Below, one piece after another: positions 8,574-18,921 of a stretch of 64,000 nt of DNA. The stretch is from an uncultured Myxococcales bacterium (GTDB taxonomy: Bacteria; Myxococcota_A; UBA9042), in NCBI GenBank assembly GCA_903883645.1, contig CAISBR010000146.1, forward strand, positions 1 through 64,000. The letters are read 5' to 3'. Made by a program: the position numbers and the translations under genes. Each line of letters starts with the position of its first letter. Within the stretch, counting starts at the first letter, position 1. The notes below the pieces were generated by a model, which saw nothing but the letters and a program-made list of their open reading frames with translations, did not search any database and was not told the DNA's origin.

Positions 8574-9572
8574 ATGTTGAATCTGTTCATAAAAGCTCTA
8601 ATCATGGCGGTACTGCTGGGCGCGAGCGTGGCTCAGGCGGCTGAGGTCAGGCTGCTGAACCTGTCGTACGACCCCACCCGCGAGCTGTACCAAGAGGTCA
8701 ATACTGCCTTTGCGAAACAGTGGTTGCAGCGCACCGGCGATACGCTAAAGGTGCAGCAGTCGCACGGTGGCTCGGGCAAGCAGGCGCGCGCAGTCATCGA
8801 TGGCTTGCCGGCCGATGTGGTCACCCTCGCGCTGGCCCACGACATCGATGCGATCGCCGAAAAGGGCAAGCAGATCAGCGCAAACTGGCAGGCACGGCTG
8901 CCCAACAACAGCACGCCGTTTACCTCGACGATTGTGTTCTTGGTGCGCAAGGGCAACCCCAAGGCTGTGCACGGCTGGGCGGATCTGGTGCGGCCGGGGC
9001 TGCAAGTGGTGACGCCCAATCCCAAAGTGTCGGGTGGGGCGCGCTACAACCACTTGGCGGCGTGGGCGTGGGCGCTGCGCGAGTACCGTGGCGACGAGCA
9101 GCTGGCCAAGGATTACCTAAAGAAACTCTATGCTAACGTGCCCGTGCTCGACACCGGTGCGCGCGGGGCGACGTTGACTTTTGCCCAGCGCGGCATCGGC
9201 GATGTGCTGCTCACGTGGGAAAGTGAGGCGTTGCTGGTGCAGCGCGAGCTCGGTCGCGGCCAGTTCGAGGTGGTGGTGCCGGCGACGTCGATCCTGGCTG
9301 AGCCGCCCGTGGCGGTGGTCGATCGGGTGGTCGATCGGCGCGACACCCGTAAGCTAGCCGAAGCTTATCTGCTCTTTCTATATACGCCCGAGGGCCAGGC
9401 GATCGCCGCGCGCCACCACTTTCGGCCGCGCGATCCGGCGGTAGCGGCACGATTCAGCCATGATTTCGAACAACTACAGCTCGACACGGTGACGCAGCTG
9501 GGCGGCTGGAAGAAGCTGCACGCCCAGCATTTTGCCGATGGCGGCATCTTCGACCAGGCTACGGCGCGCTAG
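8574..9572 (+). CDS. Sulfate ABC transporter substrate-binding protein
   Basis: A 332-residue periplasmic protein of the Sbp/CysP family, with a signal peptide ending near AQAAEV. Diagnostic segments are [60 protein letters not shown], and [20 protein letters not shown]. It binds sulfate (or thiosulfate) and delivers it to the CysTW permease encoded directly downstream. I prefer the ATG at 8574 (GGAA upstream); the frame is open to 8418 and an internal ATG at 8604 would shorten the signal peptide. First gene of a four-gene operon. Sbp versus CysP cannot be separated by eye, so I give no symbol. Confidence 0.93.
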   Translation: MLNLFIKALIMAVLLGASVAQAAEVRLLNLSYDPTRELYQEVNTAFAKQWLQRTGDTLKVQQSHGGSGKQARAVIDGLPADVVTLALAHDIDAIAEKGKQISANWQARLPNNSTPFTSTIVFLVRKGNPKAVHGWADLVRPGLQVVTPNPKVSGGARYNHLAAWAWALREYRGDEQLAKDYLKKLYANVPVLDTGARGATLTFAQRGIGDVLLTWESEALLVQRELGRGQFEVVVPATSILAEPPVAVVDRVVDRRDTRKLAEAYLLFLYTPEGQAIAARHHFRPRDPAVAARFSHDFEQLQLDTVTQLGGWKKLHAQHFADGGIFDQATAR

Positions 9573-9581
9573 GGGCTGGCA

Positions 9582-10415
9582 ATGGCGCGACCGCATAACC
9601 CCCTGCCGGGTCTAGGACTTTCGCTGGGCATTACCTTGGCGTGGCTAGGGCTGCTGGTGGTGGTGCCGCTGGCGGCCCTGGTGAGCAAGGCTGCGCAGCT
9701 AAGTGGGCAGCAATGGCTTGCTATTATTACTGATCCGCGCGTGGTGGCGGCGGTGCGGCTGTCGCTGGGTGCGGCGGCGGTGGCGGCCCTGGTCGATGCC
9801 GCGCTGGGGCTGCTGCTGGCGTGGGTGCTGGTGCGCTATCGTTTTGTGGGGCGCGGACTTGCCGATGCGGCGGTCGATCTGCCCTTTGCCCTGCCGACCG
9901 CCGTGGCGGGCATCGCGCTGACGGCGCTGTACGCACCCGATGGCTGGTTAGGCCATATTCTGCAAGGGTATCTTGGCCTAAAGGTGGCCTTTGCGCCGCC
10001 GGGGATTGCCATCGCGCTGGCCTTTGTGGGGCTGCCGTTTGTGGTGCGCACGCTGCAACCGGTGTTGCAGGGGCTCGACCGCGAGCTCGAACAGGCGGCG
10101 GTGTGCTTGGGTGCGACGCCGGCACAGGTGTTTTGGCGCGTAATTCTGCCGCAGTTGCGCCCCGCGCTGGTCACTGGCACCACCATGGCGTTTGCGCGGG
10201 CGGTGGGCGAGTACGGCTCGGTGGTGTTCATCAGTGGCAACCTGCCCGGGCAGACCGAGATCGCGCCGCTGCTGATCGTAACCAAGCTCGAGGCCTACGA
10301 TTATGTGGGCGCGACCGCGATTGCGTGCTGGCTGCTGGTGCTGGCGACGGCGGTGCTGCTGGCGGTGGGTTGGCTGCAGGCCCGGCAGAAAACCGCTTGG
10401 CAGGCGCACGGTTAA
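9582..10415 (+). CDS. cysT: Sulfate ABC transporter permease CysT
   Basis: A 277-residue inner-membrane permease. Six or so hydrophobic helices are visible, and the cytoplasmic loop EQAAVCLGATPAQVFWRVILPQLRPAL carries the EAA-type motif that contacts the ATPase. The stretch FVVRTLQPVLQGLDRELEQAA and AVGEYGSVVFISGNLPGQTEI are typical of CysT (CysU). It starts 9 bases after the binding-protein gene and forms the channel with CysW, using ATP hydrolysed by CysA. Confidence 0.93.
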   Translation: MARPHNPLPGLGLSLGITLAWLGLLVVVPLAALVSKAAQLSGQQWLAIITDPRVVAAVRLSLGAAAVAALVDAALGLLLAWVLVRYRFVGRGLADAAVDLPFALPTAVAGIALTALYAPDGWLGHILQGYLGLKVAFAPPGIAIALAFVGLPFVVRTLQPVLQGLDRELEQAAVCLGATPAQVFWRVILPQLRPALVTGTTMAFARAVGEYGSVVFISGNLPGQTEIAPLLIVTKLEAYDYVGATAIACWLLVLATAVLLAVGWLQARQKTAWQAHG

Positions 10416-10424
10416 GGGGTGGGT

Positions 10425-11240
10425 ATGGCCGAGCGCGAACCCTATGCAGTGCGTTGGCTACTGATCGCCGCGGCCTTGCTCGGCCTCGGCGTGCTGGTGG
10501 CGCTGCCGCTGGCTGTGGTGCTGATCGAAGCATTTTCACAAGGTTGGCAGGCCTGGGGCGACGCGGTGCTCGACGACGAGACCCTGACCGCGATTCGCCT
10601 GTCGCTGGCCGTGGCGGCGGTGGCGGTGCCCATCAACACCCTGGCGGGCCTAGCGGCGGCCTGGGCGCTAGCGCGTTTTCGCTTTAAAGGCCGCTGGTTG
10701 CTGCTCATGCTGCTCGACTTGCCCCTGTCGGTGTCGCCGGTGGTGTCGGGTCTGGTGTTCGTACTGCTGTTCGGCGCGCAGGGTTGGCTGGGGCCGTGGC
10801 TGCAAGATCATGATTATCCTGTTATTTTTGCCTTTCCGGGCATCATGCTGGCCACTACCTTTGTCACCCTGCCGCTGGTGGCGCGCGAGCTACTGCCGCT
10901 GCTGCAAGCCCTTGGCCCCGAAGAGGAATTGGCTGCAATCACCCTGGGTGCGACGCCCTGGCAGCTGCTGTGGCGGGTGGTGCTGCCGCGGCTGCGCTGG
11001 GGCATTGTGTACGGCGTGATCCTGTGCGCGGCGCGGGCGCTGGGCGAGTTTGGTGCGGTGTCGGTCGTATCGGGGCATATTCGCGGCGAGACGAACACTT
11101 TGCCGTTGCATATCGAAGTATTGCACGCCGAGTACCACTTCCAAGCGGCCTTTGCCGCGGCATCGCTGCTGGCGCTGGTGGGGCTGCTGGGGCTGGTGGC
11201 GCGGCGGATTGTGGGCGCCCGCATCGGCCGCGCGCACTAG
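10425..11240 (+). CDS. cysW: Sulfate ABC transporter permease CysW
   Basis: A 271-residue permease partner of CysT. The EAA loop reads LGPEEELAAITLGATPWQLLWRVVLPRLRWG, and the C-terminal segment ALGEFGAVSVVSGHIRGETNTLPLHIEVL is characteristic of CysW, where CysT has the EYGSVVF/LPGQTEI version. The ATG at 10425 is preferred over the GTG at 10419 because AAGGGG is well spaced before it. It lies 9 bases after cysT and 12 before cysA. Confidence 0.93.
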   Translation: MAEREPYAVRWLLIAAALLGLGVLVALPLAVVLIEAFSQGWQAWGDAVLDDETLTAIRLSLAVAAVAVPINTLAGLAAAWALARFRFKGRWLLLMLLDLPLSVSPVVSGLVFVLLFGAQGWLGPWLQDHDYPVIFAFPGIMLATTFVTLPLVARELLPLLQALGPEEELAAITLGATPWQLLWRVVLPRLRWGIVYGVILCAARALGEFGAVSVVSGHIRGETNTLPLHIEVLHAEYHFQAAFAAASLLALVGLLGLVARRIVGARIGRAH

Positions 11241-11252
11241 CAAGGAGGGCAG

Positions 11253-12290
11253 ATGTCCATCGAAGTAAAGAATATTGATAAGCATTTTGATGCTTTCCAT
11301 GTGCTGCGCGATGTCAGCCTGCGGGTCGAGTCGGGCGAGCTGGTGGCGCTGCTGGGGCCGTCGGGCTCGGGCAAGACCACGCTACTGCGGGTAATTGCTG
11401 GGCTCGAGCGCCAAGACCGCGGCCAAGTGTGGCACCACGACGACAATGTCAGCGGCCAGCCGGTGCGCGAGCGCAACGTGGGCTTTGTGTTTCAGCATTT
11501 TGCGCTGTTCAGCCACCTAGATGTGTTCGAAAACATTGCCTTTGCCCTGCGCGTGCGCAAGCGACCGCAAGCCGAGGTGCGCGCGCGCGTCGACGAGCTG
11601 TTGCGGCTGGTGCAGCTACATGGCTACGAACATCGCTTGCCGGCTCAGCTTTCGGGCGGGCAGCGCCAGCGGGTGGCCCTGGCGCGGGCGCTGGCGGCGC
11701 GGCCCAAGGTGCTGCTGCTCGACGAGCCGTTCTCGGCCCTGGATGCGCAAGTGCGAAAAGATCTGAGGGCTTGGCTGCGGCGGCTACACGACGAGGTGCG
11801 CACCACCTGCCTGTTCGTGACCCACGACCAAGAAGAGGCCTTTGAACTTGCCGATCGGGTTGTGCTTTTTCGCGATGGCGCCATCGAGCAGGTGGGCACT
11901 CCCGACCAGCTGTACCGCGAGCCCAGCAGCGCCTTTGTGATGAAGTTCTTGGGTCATGTGCAGCTGCTCGACGGCGATGTGGCGGGCGAGCAGTGGCGGT
12001 CGCGCGATGGCGCCCTGCAACTCCCTGTGCCGCATGGGCTTGCCGCGGGTCCGACCCAGGCAGCGCTGCGTTTGCACGATGTGGATCTGCTGCCGGCCGG
12101 GGCCAGCGAGGGGTGGCCGGCCCAGGTCGAGCGGCTGCACAGCAGTGGCCCGCGGCTCACGGTGACCCTGCGGGTGGGCCCGGGGGCGCTGCCGCTGCGG
12201 GTCGAGCTGGTGGGCGAGCACGGCGCGGCGCCGCAGCCCGGTGACCACGTGCGGGTGTGGCCGCGGCAGGTGCGGTTTTGGGCGGGGTAG
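11253..12290 (+). CDS. cysA: Sulfate ABC transporter ATP-binding protein CysA
   Basis: A 345-residue ATPase energising sulfate uptake. Walker A is GPSGSGKTT (residues about 35-43), the ABC signature LSGGQRQR is at about 133-140, and Walker B LLLDEP at about 154-159; the switch His is in VTHDQEE. After about residue 240 there is a TOBE-type regulatory domain ([38 protein letters not shown]). A strong AAGGAGG precedes the ATG. Last gene of the sulfate operon. Confidence 0.94.
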   Translation: MSIEVKNIDKHFDAFHVLRDVSLRVESGELVALLGPSGSGKTTLLRVIAGLERQDRGQVWHHDDNVSGQPVRERNVGFVFQHFALFSHLDVFENIAFALRVRKRPQAEVRARVDELLRLVQLHGYEHRLPAQLSGGQRQRVALARALAARPKVLLLDEPFSALDAQVRKDLRAWLRRLHDEVRTTCLFVTHDQEEAFELADRVVLFRDGAIEQVGTPDQLYREPSSAFVMKFLGHVQLLDGDVAGEQWRSRDGALQLPVPHGLAAGPTQAALRLHDVDLLPAGASEGWPAQVERLHSSGPRLTVTLRVGPGALPLRVELVGEHGAAPQPGDHVRVWPRQVRFWAG

Positions 12291-12378
12291 ACGCGATGTC
12301 GGCGGTGTCGTTTGCCTTTTAACCGAGGCGCACTCGACGTAAGTCAGCCTGCGTGTTGCGTTCGCCGGCATGGGCTGC

Positions 12379-12409
12379 CGAAATAGTAAAAGAGCAATAC
12401 CTGACACCC
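12379..12409 (+). promoter_or_regulatory. 31-bp element shared with 32574-32604, upstream of the giant lipoprotein gene
   Basis: This stretch, containing AGAGCAATACCTGACACCC, occurs again at 32574-32604 on the minus strand with 2 mismatches in 31 bases; a CGCCGG block precedes both copies. The right end is 76 bases upstream of the GTG start at 12486. Between the two lies a small hairpin CCCGC-TTT-GCGGG at 12461-12473. It sits in a 195-base gap after cysA. Function is unknown; see the finding. Confidence 0.6.
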
Positions 12410-12485
12410 CGCCAGCATTTGCACCCACTGCCACGCGAGGCCTACACTCTAAGGCAGCATCCCGCTTTGCGGGTCGAGGCCGCCG

Positions 12486-15400
12486 GTGACCACTTCGCTC
12501 GCAACGCGCACATCTTCTTGGTCCATTGCGCTGGCCTACTGGGCCCGGACCGCAATTCTGCTGGGCGCCGCTGCCTGTTCTAGCGAGGGGCCGGCCACTT
12601 CGGTCGGCATGGCCGACGCGACACTCGACGTATCGTTTCGCGCCCTACCCGACAGCAGCGCCGACGCTCCGCCCGAAATTGCAGCAGAAATTGACACCTC
12701 GACCCCGTGCCCCGGCGGCATAGGCTGCGCCTGCACCAGCGACGACCAGTGCCCGCTGACCAGCGCCTGCGTGCCCACCCGCGCCGGCAAGGTGTGCATC
12801 GCCCCCTGCAGCAACGGCGAATGCCAAGGCGGTTTTGTCTGCGGCACTTGGACCAAGGCCAACGGCAACACCTTGTCGCCCGTCTGTTTAGCCAAGTGGG
12901 TGCCGGCTTGCGACCCGTGCCTCAGCAGCGCCAACTGCAGCGACCCCCAAGACAGCAACGCGCGCTGCGCCGCACCCGACGGCACCGGCAGTGGCGGCTG
13001 GTTCTGCGCACCCGGCTGCAGCGCCGATAGCGACTGCCCACCCGATTTCGCGTGCAGCGACGCGGTATTGCGCGAGGGCGGTAGCGCCAAGCAGTGTCTG
13101 CCCAAGTCGCAAGTCTGCGGCTGCACGCCGCTCGCCATCGCCGCCGCCAAACAGACCACCTGCATGGCCACGGTGGGCAGCGCCACCAGCCCCACCTGCG
13201 CCGGCACACGCACCTGCGCCACCGCGGTGTTAGGCCCGTGCCAACCCGGCACACCGCAAGCCGAAGTGTGCAACGGGCTCGACGACGATTGCGATGGCAC
13301 GGTCGACAACCCCATGAACAGCAACGGCGTACCCACCGCCGCCGCCTGCAACGACAGCAACGCTTGCACCAGCGATGTGTGCGACCCCAAGGTAGGCTGC
13401 GTGCACCCGCTCGCGACGGGCCCGTGCGACGACGGCGATGTCTGCACCAAGGCCGACACGTGCAGCGGCGGGGCCTGCAAGGGGCAAGCGGTCGGCTGCG
13501 ACGACAAAAACCCATGCACAGACGATAGTTGCGACCCTAGCCAGGGTTGTCTATACGCCGGCAACAGCGCCCTGTGCGACGACGGCAAGCTCTGCACCGG
13601 CCCCGACCAGTGCCAAGGCGGCGGCTGCCAAGGCCCCTTTAACAGCGAGCCCTGTACCGACGGCGAGGTCTGCACCGAGCAAGACACCTGCAGCGGCGGC
13701 ACCTGCGAAGGCACGGTCAAGGCGTGCAGCGACGGCAATCCATGCACCGCCGATTCGTGCATCGACACCATTGGTTGCCAGCACTTGCCGCTGGCCAGCG
13801 TGTGCGACGACGGCAACGTCTGCACCAGCGGCGACAGTTGCACGGGTGGCGCGTGCACGGGCCAAGCGGTCACCTGCGACGACGGGGTGTATTGCACGGT
13901 CGATGTGTGCGCCCCGGCGATCGGCTGCACCTATGCTCCCAGCCAAGAATCGGTCTGCGCGGCGGGCAGCTTGCCGGCCTTTGCCGCGATGACGTGCGGC
14001 GACCCCAGCAGCAGCGCCTGGTTGCTCACCACCGACGGCACCAGCAGCACACCGCCCAGCGGCTGGGTACACTGGAAGCTCGATGGCACCCAGCCCGATG
14101 GCTCGCCAGCCGGCACAACCTGTCAGTTAAATGTGAACAATGGCAATGGCTTGCAGTGCGGCATCGGCCAATCAGAGGTGTACGCCATGGCCACCTCGCC
14201 CGAGATCGACAGCACGACCCTGGCGCCGGGCAGCGACTTGCTGTTGCGCTTTGAGTCGACCGGCAGCTGGCCCGCCACCGATATGGCCGAGGTCTACGTG
14301 TCGGCCGATGGTTTGACCTGGACGCTGCTGAGCAAGGTGCCGGCGAGCGCGACCTGGGGCAAGGTGCAGCTGAGCCTAGGGTCGTGGGCGGGCAAAAAGT
14401 TCAAGGTGCAACTGCGGTTCTCGGGCCCGTGTGGCGGTAGTGGCGCGGGCTGGTTTGTGCGCAAAGTTGGCGTGTTCGAAGACCTGTGCAGCAAGCCCAA
14501 CACCGGCTGCAGCCCCAACGCCGTGTGCAGCATGGGCGACAAAGGCCTAGTTGCCTGCACCTGCACCGCCGGCTACACGGGCGACGGCAGCCAATGCAGC
14601 GACCTAAACGAGTGCCAGCTGGGCACCTTTGAGTGCGACCCCAACGCCAGTTGCGTCAACAGCGCGGGCAGCTACAGCTGCGAATGCAACGGCGGCTGGG
14701 CGGGCGACGGCAAATTGTGCAGCGACATCGACGAATGCAAAGCTGGTACAGCCATTTGCGACCCCAACGCCGGCTGCAGCAACACCCAAGGCAGCTATGC
14801 GTGCGCGTGCCTGGCCGGCTACTTGGGCGACGGCAAAAGCTGCCAAGACATCGACGAATGTGCCAACGGCACCGCCAAGTGCGACCCGAACGCCAGCTGC
14901 GGCAACACGCCGGGCGGCTACGCGTGCACGTGCAAGCTGCCGTACGTGGGCGACGGCGCTACGTGTTTTGGAAAGAAAACCATACAGTTCGACCCCAGCG
15001 GCGGCACGCAGAGCTTTGTGGTGCCCAGCGGCGTGGTGGCGCTCGACAGCGTAGAAGTCGCCGGGGCGGGCGGCGGCGGCGGCGGCAACGACTGCCAGGG
15101 CGGCGCGGGCGGCGGCGCGGGCGGCAAGATGCTAGCCGGCGGCATCGCCGTAAAGGCCGGACAAAGCTTGACGATTGTTGTGGGCAGCGGTGGCGGCGGC
15201 GGCACGGGCTGCAGCGCCGGCGGCGGCCAGGGCCCAGGCGCCTACTTGGGTGGAGCGGGCGGCGGCGCAGCGGGGCCGGCAGGCTGCTCGGGCGGCGGCG
15301 GCGGCGGTGGCGGCATGTCGGGCGTATTCTTAGGTGATATCAGCGCGAACAATGCCCTTGTGGTCGCGGGCGGCGGCGGCGGTGGCGGTGGCGGCGGCTG

Positions 15401-15707
15401 CTCAACGGGCGGCGCGGGCGGCGGACCGGGCTGCAGCGGCGGCGGCGCAGGCTTTGCCAGTGGCGGCGGCGGCGGCAACAAATCGGGCGATGGCGGCGGC
15501 GGCGGCGGTGGCGGCGGCGGCTGGGCCTCGGGCGGCGGCGGCGGCACTGCGGGGTGCGACTGCGGCGGCAGCGGCGGCAATGGCGGAACTTGCTTTGCCA
15601 AAGATGGTTTTGGCGGCGTGGGCACGGCAGGCGCAGGCGGCGGCGGTGGCGGCGCCCAGGGCGGCGGTGGCGGCGGCTGGGTCAAGATTACCTATTACGG
15701 GCCGTGA
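12486..15707 (+). CDS. Giant Cys-rich, EGF-like, Gly-rich surface lipoprotein
   Basis: A 1073-residue predicted lipoprotein (GTG start; lipobox about LLGAAAC). In order: Cys-rich region with [20 protein letters not shown] units (to about residue 215); a MopE-type motif [16 protein letters not shown] near 260; four to five Cys-rich repeats of the form CDDGxxCTxxDxCxGGxCxG and CxDxNPCTxDSC (about 280-490); a beta-rich domain like MAM/lectin folds (about 510-670); one EGF-like and three calcium-binding-type EGF modules (DINEC/DIDEC; about 675-830); and a Gly-rich tail (about 855-1070). Such layouts are found in outer-surface proteins of myxobacteria-like organisms. Adhesion or matrix roles are inference. 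Calcium binding fits the EGF consensus. Confidence 0.8.
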   Translation: MTTSLATRTSSWSIALAYWARTAILLGAAACSSEGPATSVGMADATLDVSFRALPDSSADAPPEIAAEIDTSTPCPGGIGCACTSDDQCPLTSACVPTRAGKVCIAPCSNGECQGGFVCGTWTKANGNTLSPVCLAKWVPACDPCLSSANCSDPQDSNARCAAPDGTGSGGWFCAPGCSADSDCPPDFACSDAVLREGGSAKQCLPKSQVCGCTPLAIAAAKQTTCMATVGSATSPTCAGTRTCATAVLGPCQPGTPQAEVCNGLDDDCDGTVDNPMNSNGVPTAAACNDSNACTSDVCDPKVGCVHPLATGPCDDGDVCTKADTCSGGACKGQAVGCDDKNPCTDDSCDPSQGCLYAGNSALCDDGKLCTGPDQCQGGGCQGPFNSEPCTDGEVCTEQDTCSGGTCEGTVKACSDGNPCTADSCIDTIGCQHLPLASVCDDGNVCTSGDSCTGGACTGQAVTCDDGVYCTVDVCAPAIGCTYAPSQESVCAAGSLPAFAAMTCGDPSSSAWLLTTDGTSSTPPSGWVHWKLDGTQPDGSPAGTTCQLNVNNGNGLQCGIGQSEVYAMATSPEIDSTTLAPGSDLLLRFESTGSWPATDMAEVYVSADGLTWTLLSKVPASATWGKVQLSLGSWAGKKFKVQLRFSGPCGGSGAGWFVRKVGVFEDLCSKPNTGCSPNAVCSMGDKGLVACTCTAGYTGDGSQCSDLNECQLGTFECDPNASCVNSAGSYSCECNGGWAGDGKLCSDIDECKAGTAICDPNAGCSNTQGSYACACLAGYLGDGKSCQDIDECANGTAKCDPNASCGNTPGGYACTCKLPYVGDGATCFGKKTIQFDPSGGTQSFVVPSGVVALDSVEVAGAGGGGGGNDCQGGAGGGAGGKMLAGGIAVKAGQSLTIVVGSGGGGGTGCSAGGGQGPGAYLGGAGGGAAGPAGCSGGGGGGGGMSGVFLGDISANNALVVAGGGGGGGGGGCSTGGAGGGPGCSGGGAGFASGGGGGNKSGDGGGGGGGGGGWASGGGGGTAGCDCGGSGGNGGTCFAKDGFGGVGTAGAGGGGGGAQGGGGGGWVKITYYGP

Positions 15708-15716
15708 CACACAGAA

Positions 15717-16904
15717 TTATCCAAAGAAATCAGCCACTGCGCGCAGCATCACCTCGGCGGCGATCGGCAGGGCGGCCTCGTCGATGACAAAGCGCGGCGA
15801 GTGGTGCGGCTCGCTCGCTGTACCCAGCGGCCCACAGCCCACAAAGAAGAAGCAGGCCGGCACCTTTTCGGCAAAGAAAGCAAAGTCTTCGCCCCCCATC
15901 ATCCGCATCTGCCGGTCGATAGCCACCACGCCGCGCGCACCCTCGGCCACCCGCGCCACGCGCTCGACCTCGCCCGGATCGTTGTGCAGGGCGATGGCAT
16001 AGCGCCGGTAGGTAGTTTTAGCCGTACATTCATACGCTTCAGCGGTCTTGGCCGCTAGCTCGGTCAGCATCGCCGGCAGCCGCTCGTACAGGTCGGGCGA
16101 AAAGGTGCGCACGGTGCCGCGCAGCTCGCACGTCTCTGCCACTACGTTAAAAGTCGTGCCGCCTTGGATGCTGCCGACCGTGACCACCACCGGGTCGAGC
16201 GGATCGATGCGCCGCGAAGCCAGCGTTTGCAGCGCCTGCACCACCGCCGCACCCGCCACCACCGCATCGCGCGTCTGGTGCGGCAGGGCGCCATGGCCAC
16301 CACACCCCTTGACTACAATGTGGAAATCGTCGACCGCCGCCATAATCGGCCCCGCCACCGCACTAATCGTACCGGTCGGCAGCTTGCTCCACACATGCAG
16401 CCCCAGCGCCGCCTGCACCGCCAGCTCGGGCCGGCCACACCATGTACCATCGAGCAGCCCATCGGCCATCATCTTGACCGCGCCCTGCCCATCTTCTTCG
16501 CCCGGCTGAAACGCCAAAATCACCTTGCCGGCGATAGCGTTCGCATGGGTCGCCAGCCGCTTGGCCACCGCCAGCAGACAAGCCATGTGCGCATCGTGGC
16601 CGCACGCGTGCATCCGCCCCGGCCGCTGCGAGGCAAACGCCAGCCCACTCTGTTCCTGCACCGGCAGCGCATCCATATCGGCCCGCAGCATCAGCACTTG
16701 CCCCGACTCGCCGCGCCCCAGCTCGCACGCCAAGCCCGTACCGCCCACCGGAATAGGGTCGAGGCCAAAGCTGCGCAGCGTCGCCACCAAGCTCCGCTGG
16801 GTATCGTGTTCGACCAGGCTAAGTTCCGGCTGCTCGTGCAGCGCGCGCCGCCACGCGATCAGGCCCGCCGTCTCGGCTGCGTCGAAGGGTTGCCAATAGC
16901 TCAC
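15717..16904 (-). CDS. M20-family amidohydrolase (hippurate/N-acyl amino acid hydrolase type)
   Basis: A 395-residue metal-dependent amidohydrolase of the M20D group, which removes acyl groups from N-acyl amino acids. Metal-ligand motifs are visible: MLRADMDALPVQE (Asp near 98), MHACGHDAHM (about 98-112), FQPGEEDGQGA (Glu pair), and a His near the C-terminus in MMGGEDFAFFAEKVPACFFF. The dimerisation domain (VVVTVGSIQGGTTFNVVAETCELRGTVRTF) is intact. GTG start at 16904 with GAGGTGA 6 bases before. It is convergent with the giant lipoprotein gene, 9 bases away. Substrate unknown. Confidence 0.85.
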   Translation of the reverse strand: MSYWQPFDAAETAGLIAWRRALHEQPELSLVEHDTQRSLVATLRSFGLDPIPVGGTGLACELGRGESGQVLMLRADMDALPVQEQSGLAFASQRPGRMHACGHDAHMACLLAVAKRLATHANAIAGKVILAFQPGEEDGQGAVKMMADGLLDGTWCGRPELAVQAALGLHVWSKLPTGTISAVAGPIMAAVDDFHIVVKGCGGHGALPHQTRDAVVAGAAVVQALQTLASRRIDPLDPVVVTVGSIQGGTTFNVVAETCELRGTVRTFSPDLYERLPAMLTELAAKTAEAYECTAKTTYRRYAIALHNDPGEVERVARVAEGARGVVAIDRQMRMMGGEDFAFFAEKVPACFFFVGCGPLGTASEPHHSPRFVIDEAALPIAAEVMLRAVADFFG

Positions 16905-17076
16905 TGCGTCACCTCACCTGTTGGGTTGCTCACCATACCCCGGCGCGGGTGGCGGTCAAGTACCTAGGGGCGGCAAACCGGGCAACTGTGCCGTTGCGCA
17001 CGTTTTCAAACCGCAGCTTTGGCGGTACACTGCGCGCCGCTAGCGAACCCTTTGCCCCCCTGCGACCGAGGTAGCC

Positions 17077-17811
17077 GTGCGCGTAGCCCTGATTTCGGAC
17101 CTGCACGGCAACGAAGCGGCCTTGCGCGCGGTACTTGCTGACGCCGAACGCCGCGGCAGCGACCGCATCTACTGTTTGGGCGATGTGTGCACTCTAGGCC
17201 CGCGGCCACGCGAAGTACTGGCGCTGGTGCGCGAGCATTGCCACGGCTGGATCCTGGGCAATCACGACGAGTTCTTGCTCGACTCGCACCTGCTGCAGAC
17301 CTACACCGAGGCACCGGTCGTGATGCAATCGGTCGAGTGGTGCGCAGAGCGGATGACCGAGCACGACCTCGACTTTATTCGTGCTTTCAGGGCAGAGCAA
17401 CGCGTTGAGCTCGACGGTGGTGCCGCGCTACAGCTGTTTCACGGCACGCCGACGTCGCACATGACAAACCTGCTGGCGACCACGCCGCCGGGCGAGCTCG
17501 ACGCGATGCTGGCGGGGCGCACCGCGACGGTGCTAGCGGGCGGGCACACCCACGTGGCGATGGTTCGGCAGCATAAGGGTATGCTTCTTGTTAATCCGGG
17601 CAGTTGCGGCGCGCCTTTTCGCGAGTTCGTGGGTGGACTTGCGCCCACGCTGATGCCGTATGCCGAGTACGCGCTGGTCGAGTGCAGCCCGACGGGTCTG
17701 GTCAACGCGACGGTGTGCCGAGTCGCCGTAGATGCGCGGCAGGTGCACAGAGCGCTACAGGGCAGTAATCATCCGTTGTTTCAAGCACTTTCGACCCAAT
17801 ACGACCAGTAG
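17077..17811 (+). CDS. Metallophosphoesterase (YfcE/MJ0936-like)
   Basis: A 244-residue calcineurin-like phosphoesterase. The metal-binding motifs are all present: SDLHGNEAAL (D-x-H), CLGDVCTLGPRP (GD), GNHDEF (GNHD), and GGHTHVAM with NPGSCGAPF after it. Known relatives hydrolyse phosphodiesters, with varied substrates. GTG start at 17077, with GAGGTAG shortly upstream. The next gene begins 9 bases after its stop, so the pair may be co-transcribed, though the functions give no obvious link. Confidence 0.85.
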   Translation: MRVALISDLHGNEAALRAVLADAERRGSDRIYCLGDVCTLGPRPREVLALVREHCHGWILGNHDEFLLDSHLLQTYTEAPVVMQSVEWCAERMTEHDLDFIRAFRAEQRVELDGGAALQLFHGTPTSHMTNLLATTPPGELDAMLAGRTATVLAGGHTHVAMVRQHKGMLLVNPGSCGAPFREFVGGLAPTLMPYAEYALVECSPTGLVNATVCRVAVDARQVHRALQGSNHPLFQALSTQYDQ

Positions 17812-17820
17812 GTGCGGCCC

Positions 17821-18882
17821 ATGCACAAGATCCAAATCGACCGCGCGGGCGGCTACGAACAGTTGCGCTTGGCCCAGGTGGCCGAGCTGGCCGTGGGCCC
17901 TGGGCAAGTGCGGGTGGCAGTGCAGTCCATCGGCGTCAATTTCGCAGATTGTGCTGTGCGCATGGGCCTCTATGCCTCGGCCAAGCAGTACGTGGGCTGG
18001 CCGATTACCCCTGGGTTTGAGGTGGCGGGCACCGTTGCCGAGCTAGGCGAAGGCGTTACCGATTTGCAGGTGGGCGAGCCGGTGCTGGCGCTCGTGCGCT
18101 TTGGCGCCTATGCGGGCCAAGTGGTGGCGCCGCGGGCGCAGGTGGTGCGCTACCCGCCGGCGTGGAATCCCCAGCAGGCGTCCGGGTTTGCGGTGCCTTT
18201 CCTGACCGCATGGTACGGGCTGTGCCACTTGGCGGGGGCGCGGCCGGGGCAGGTGGTGCTGGTGCACTCGGCGGCGGGCGGCGTGGGGCAGGCGCTGGTG
18301 CAGCTGGGCAAGGCGGTCGGTTGCGTTGTGATCGGCGTGGTGCGGGGCGCCCATAAAGTCCAGCCCGTGCAAGAGCTTGGCTGCGATGTGGTGATCGACA
18401 AGGGCGCAGAAGACTGGGTGGCCGCGGTGCAACGAGCCGCGCCCGGCGGGGTCGATATCGCCCTGGATGCCAATGGGGTCGAGACCTTGCGCGACTCGTA
18501 CCGGCTGCTGGCGCCCGCGGGCAAGCTGGTAGTCTACGGGTTTGCGACGATGCTGCAACGCGGCGGCAACGGCCGACCTAATTGGCCAAAGCTGGTGTGG
18601 ACTTGGCTGCGCACGCCGCGTTTCAATCCGCTGGACTTGACGACCGAGAACAAGTCGGTCATGGCCTTTAACCTTTCGTTTTTGTTCGATAAGGCTGAGG
18701 TGCTGGCCGAGGCGCTGCAGTTCTTGCTGCCGCTGGCCCAGGCCGGGACCCTTAAGCCCTTGGCAACGCAGAGTTTTCCGCTTGAGCAGGCGAGCGAGGC
18801 GCACCGGGCGCTCGAGACGGGGGCTACGGTGGGGAAGTTGGTGCTGACGGTGGCTGAACTTGGGACTTCTGGCGGGAGCTGA
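17821..18882 (+). CDS. Zinc-independent NADPH:quinone oxidoreductase-like MDR protein
   Basis: A 353-residue medium-chain dehydrogenase/reductase of the quinone oxidoreductase/VAT-1 type. It has GVNFADCAVRMGLY, GWPITPGFEVAGTV and the NADPH site HSAAGGVGQALVQLGKAVG. No structural zinc Cys cluster is visible. The ATG at 17821 is preferred over the GTG at 17812. It probably reduces quinones or reactive carbonyls using NADPH. It follows the phosphoesterase gene closely and is the last gene before the 64-bp repeat array. Confidence 0.82.
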   Translation: MHKIQIDRAGGYEQLRLAQVAELAVGPGQVRVAVQSIGVNFADCAVRMGLYASAKQYVGWPITPGFEVAGTVAELGEGVTDLQVGEPVLALVRFGAYAGQVVAPRAQVVRYPPAWNPQQASGFAVPFLTAWYGLCHLAGARPGQVVLVHSAAGGVGQALVQLGKAVGCVVIGVVRGAHKVQPVQELGCDVVIDKGAEDWVAAVQRAAPGGVDIALDANGVETLRDSYRLLAPAGKLVVYGFATMLQRGGNGRPNWPKLVWTWLRTPRFNPLDLTTENKSVMAFNLSFLFDKAEVLAEALQFLLPLAQAGTLKPLATQSFPLEQASEAHRALETGATVGKLVLTVAELGTSGGS

Positions 18883-18921
18883 CGGGGCAGGCTTGGAATG
18901 CATGGGCACAGCTTGCGGCCG

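Noticed and set aside
12536..13930. 464-residue antisense open frame over the giant lipoprotein
   Set aside because: The plus strand shows ordered Cys, EGF and MopE motifs, whereas this frame has none.
15242..15685. Long Pro-rich open frame on the minus strand
   Set aside because: It is the antisense of the Gly-rich tail; GGC repeats read as GCC/CCG give long Pro runs with no independent support.
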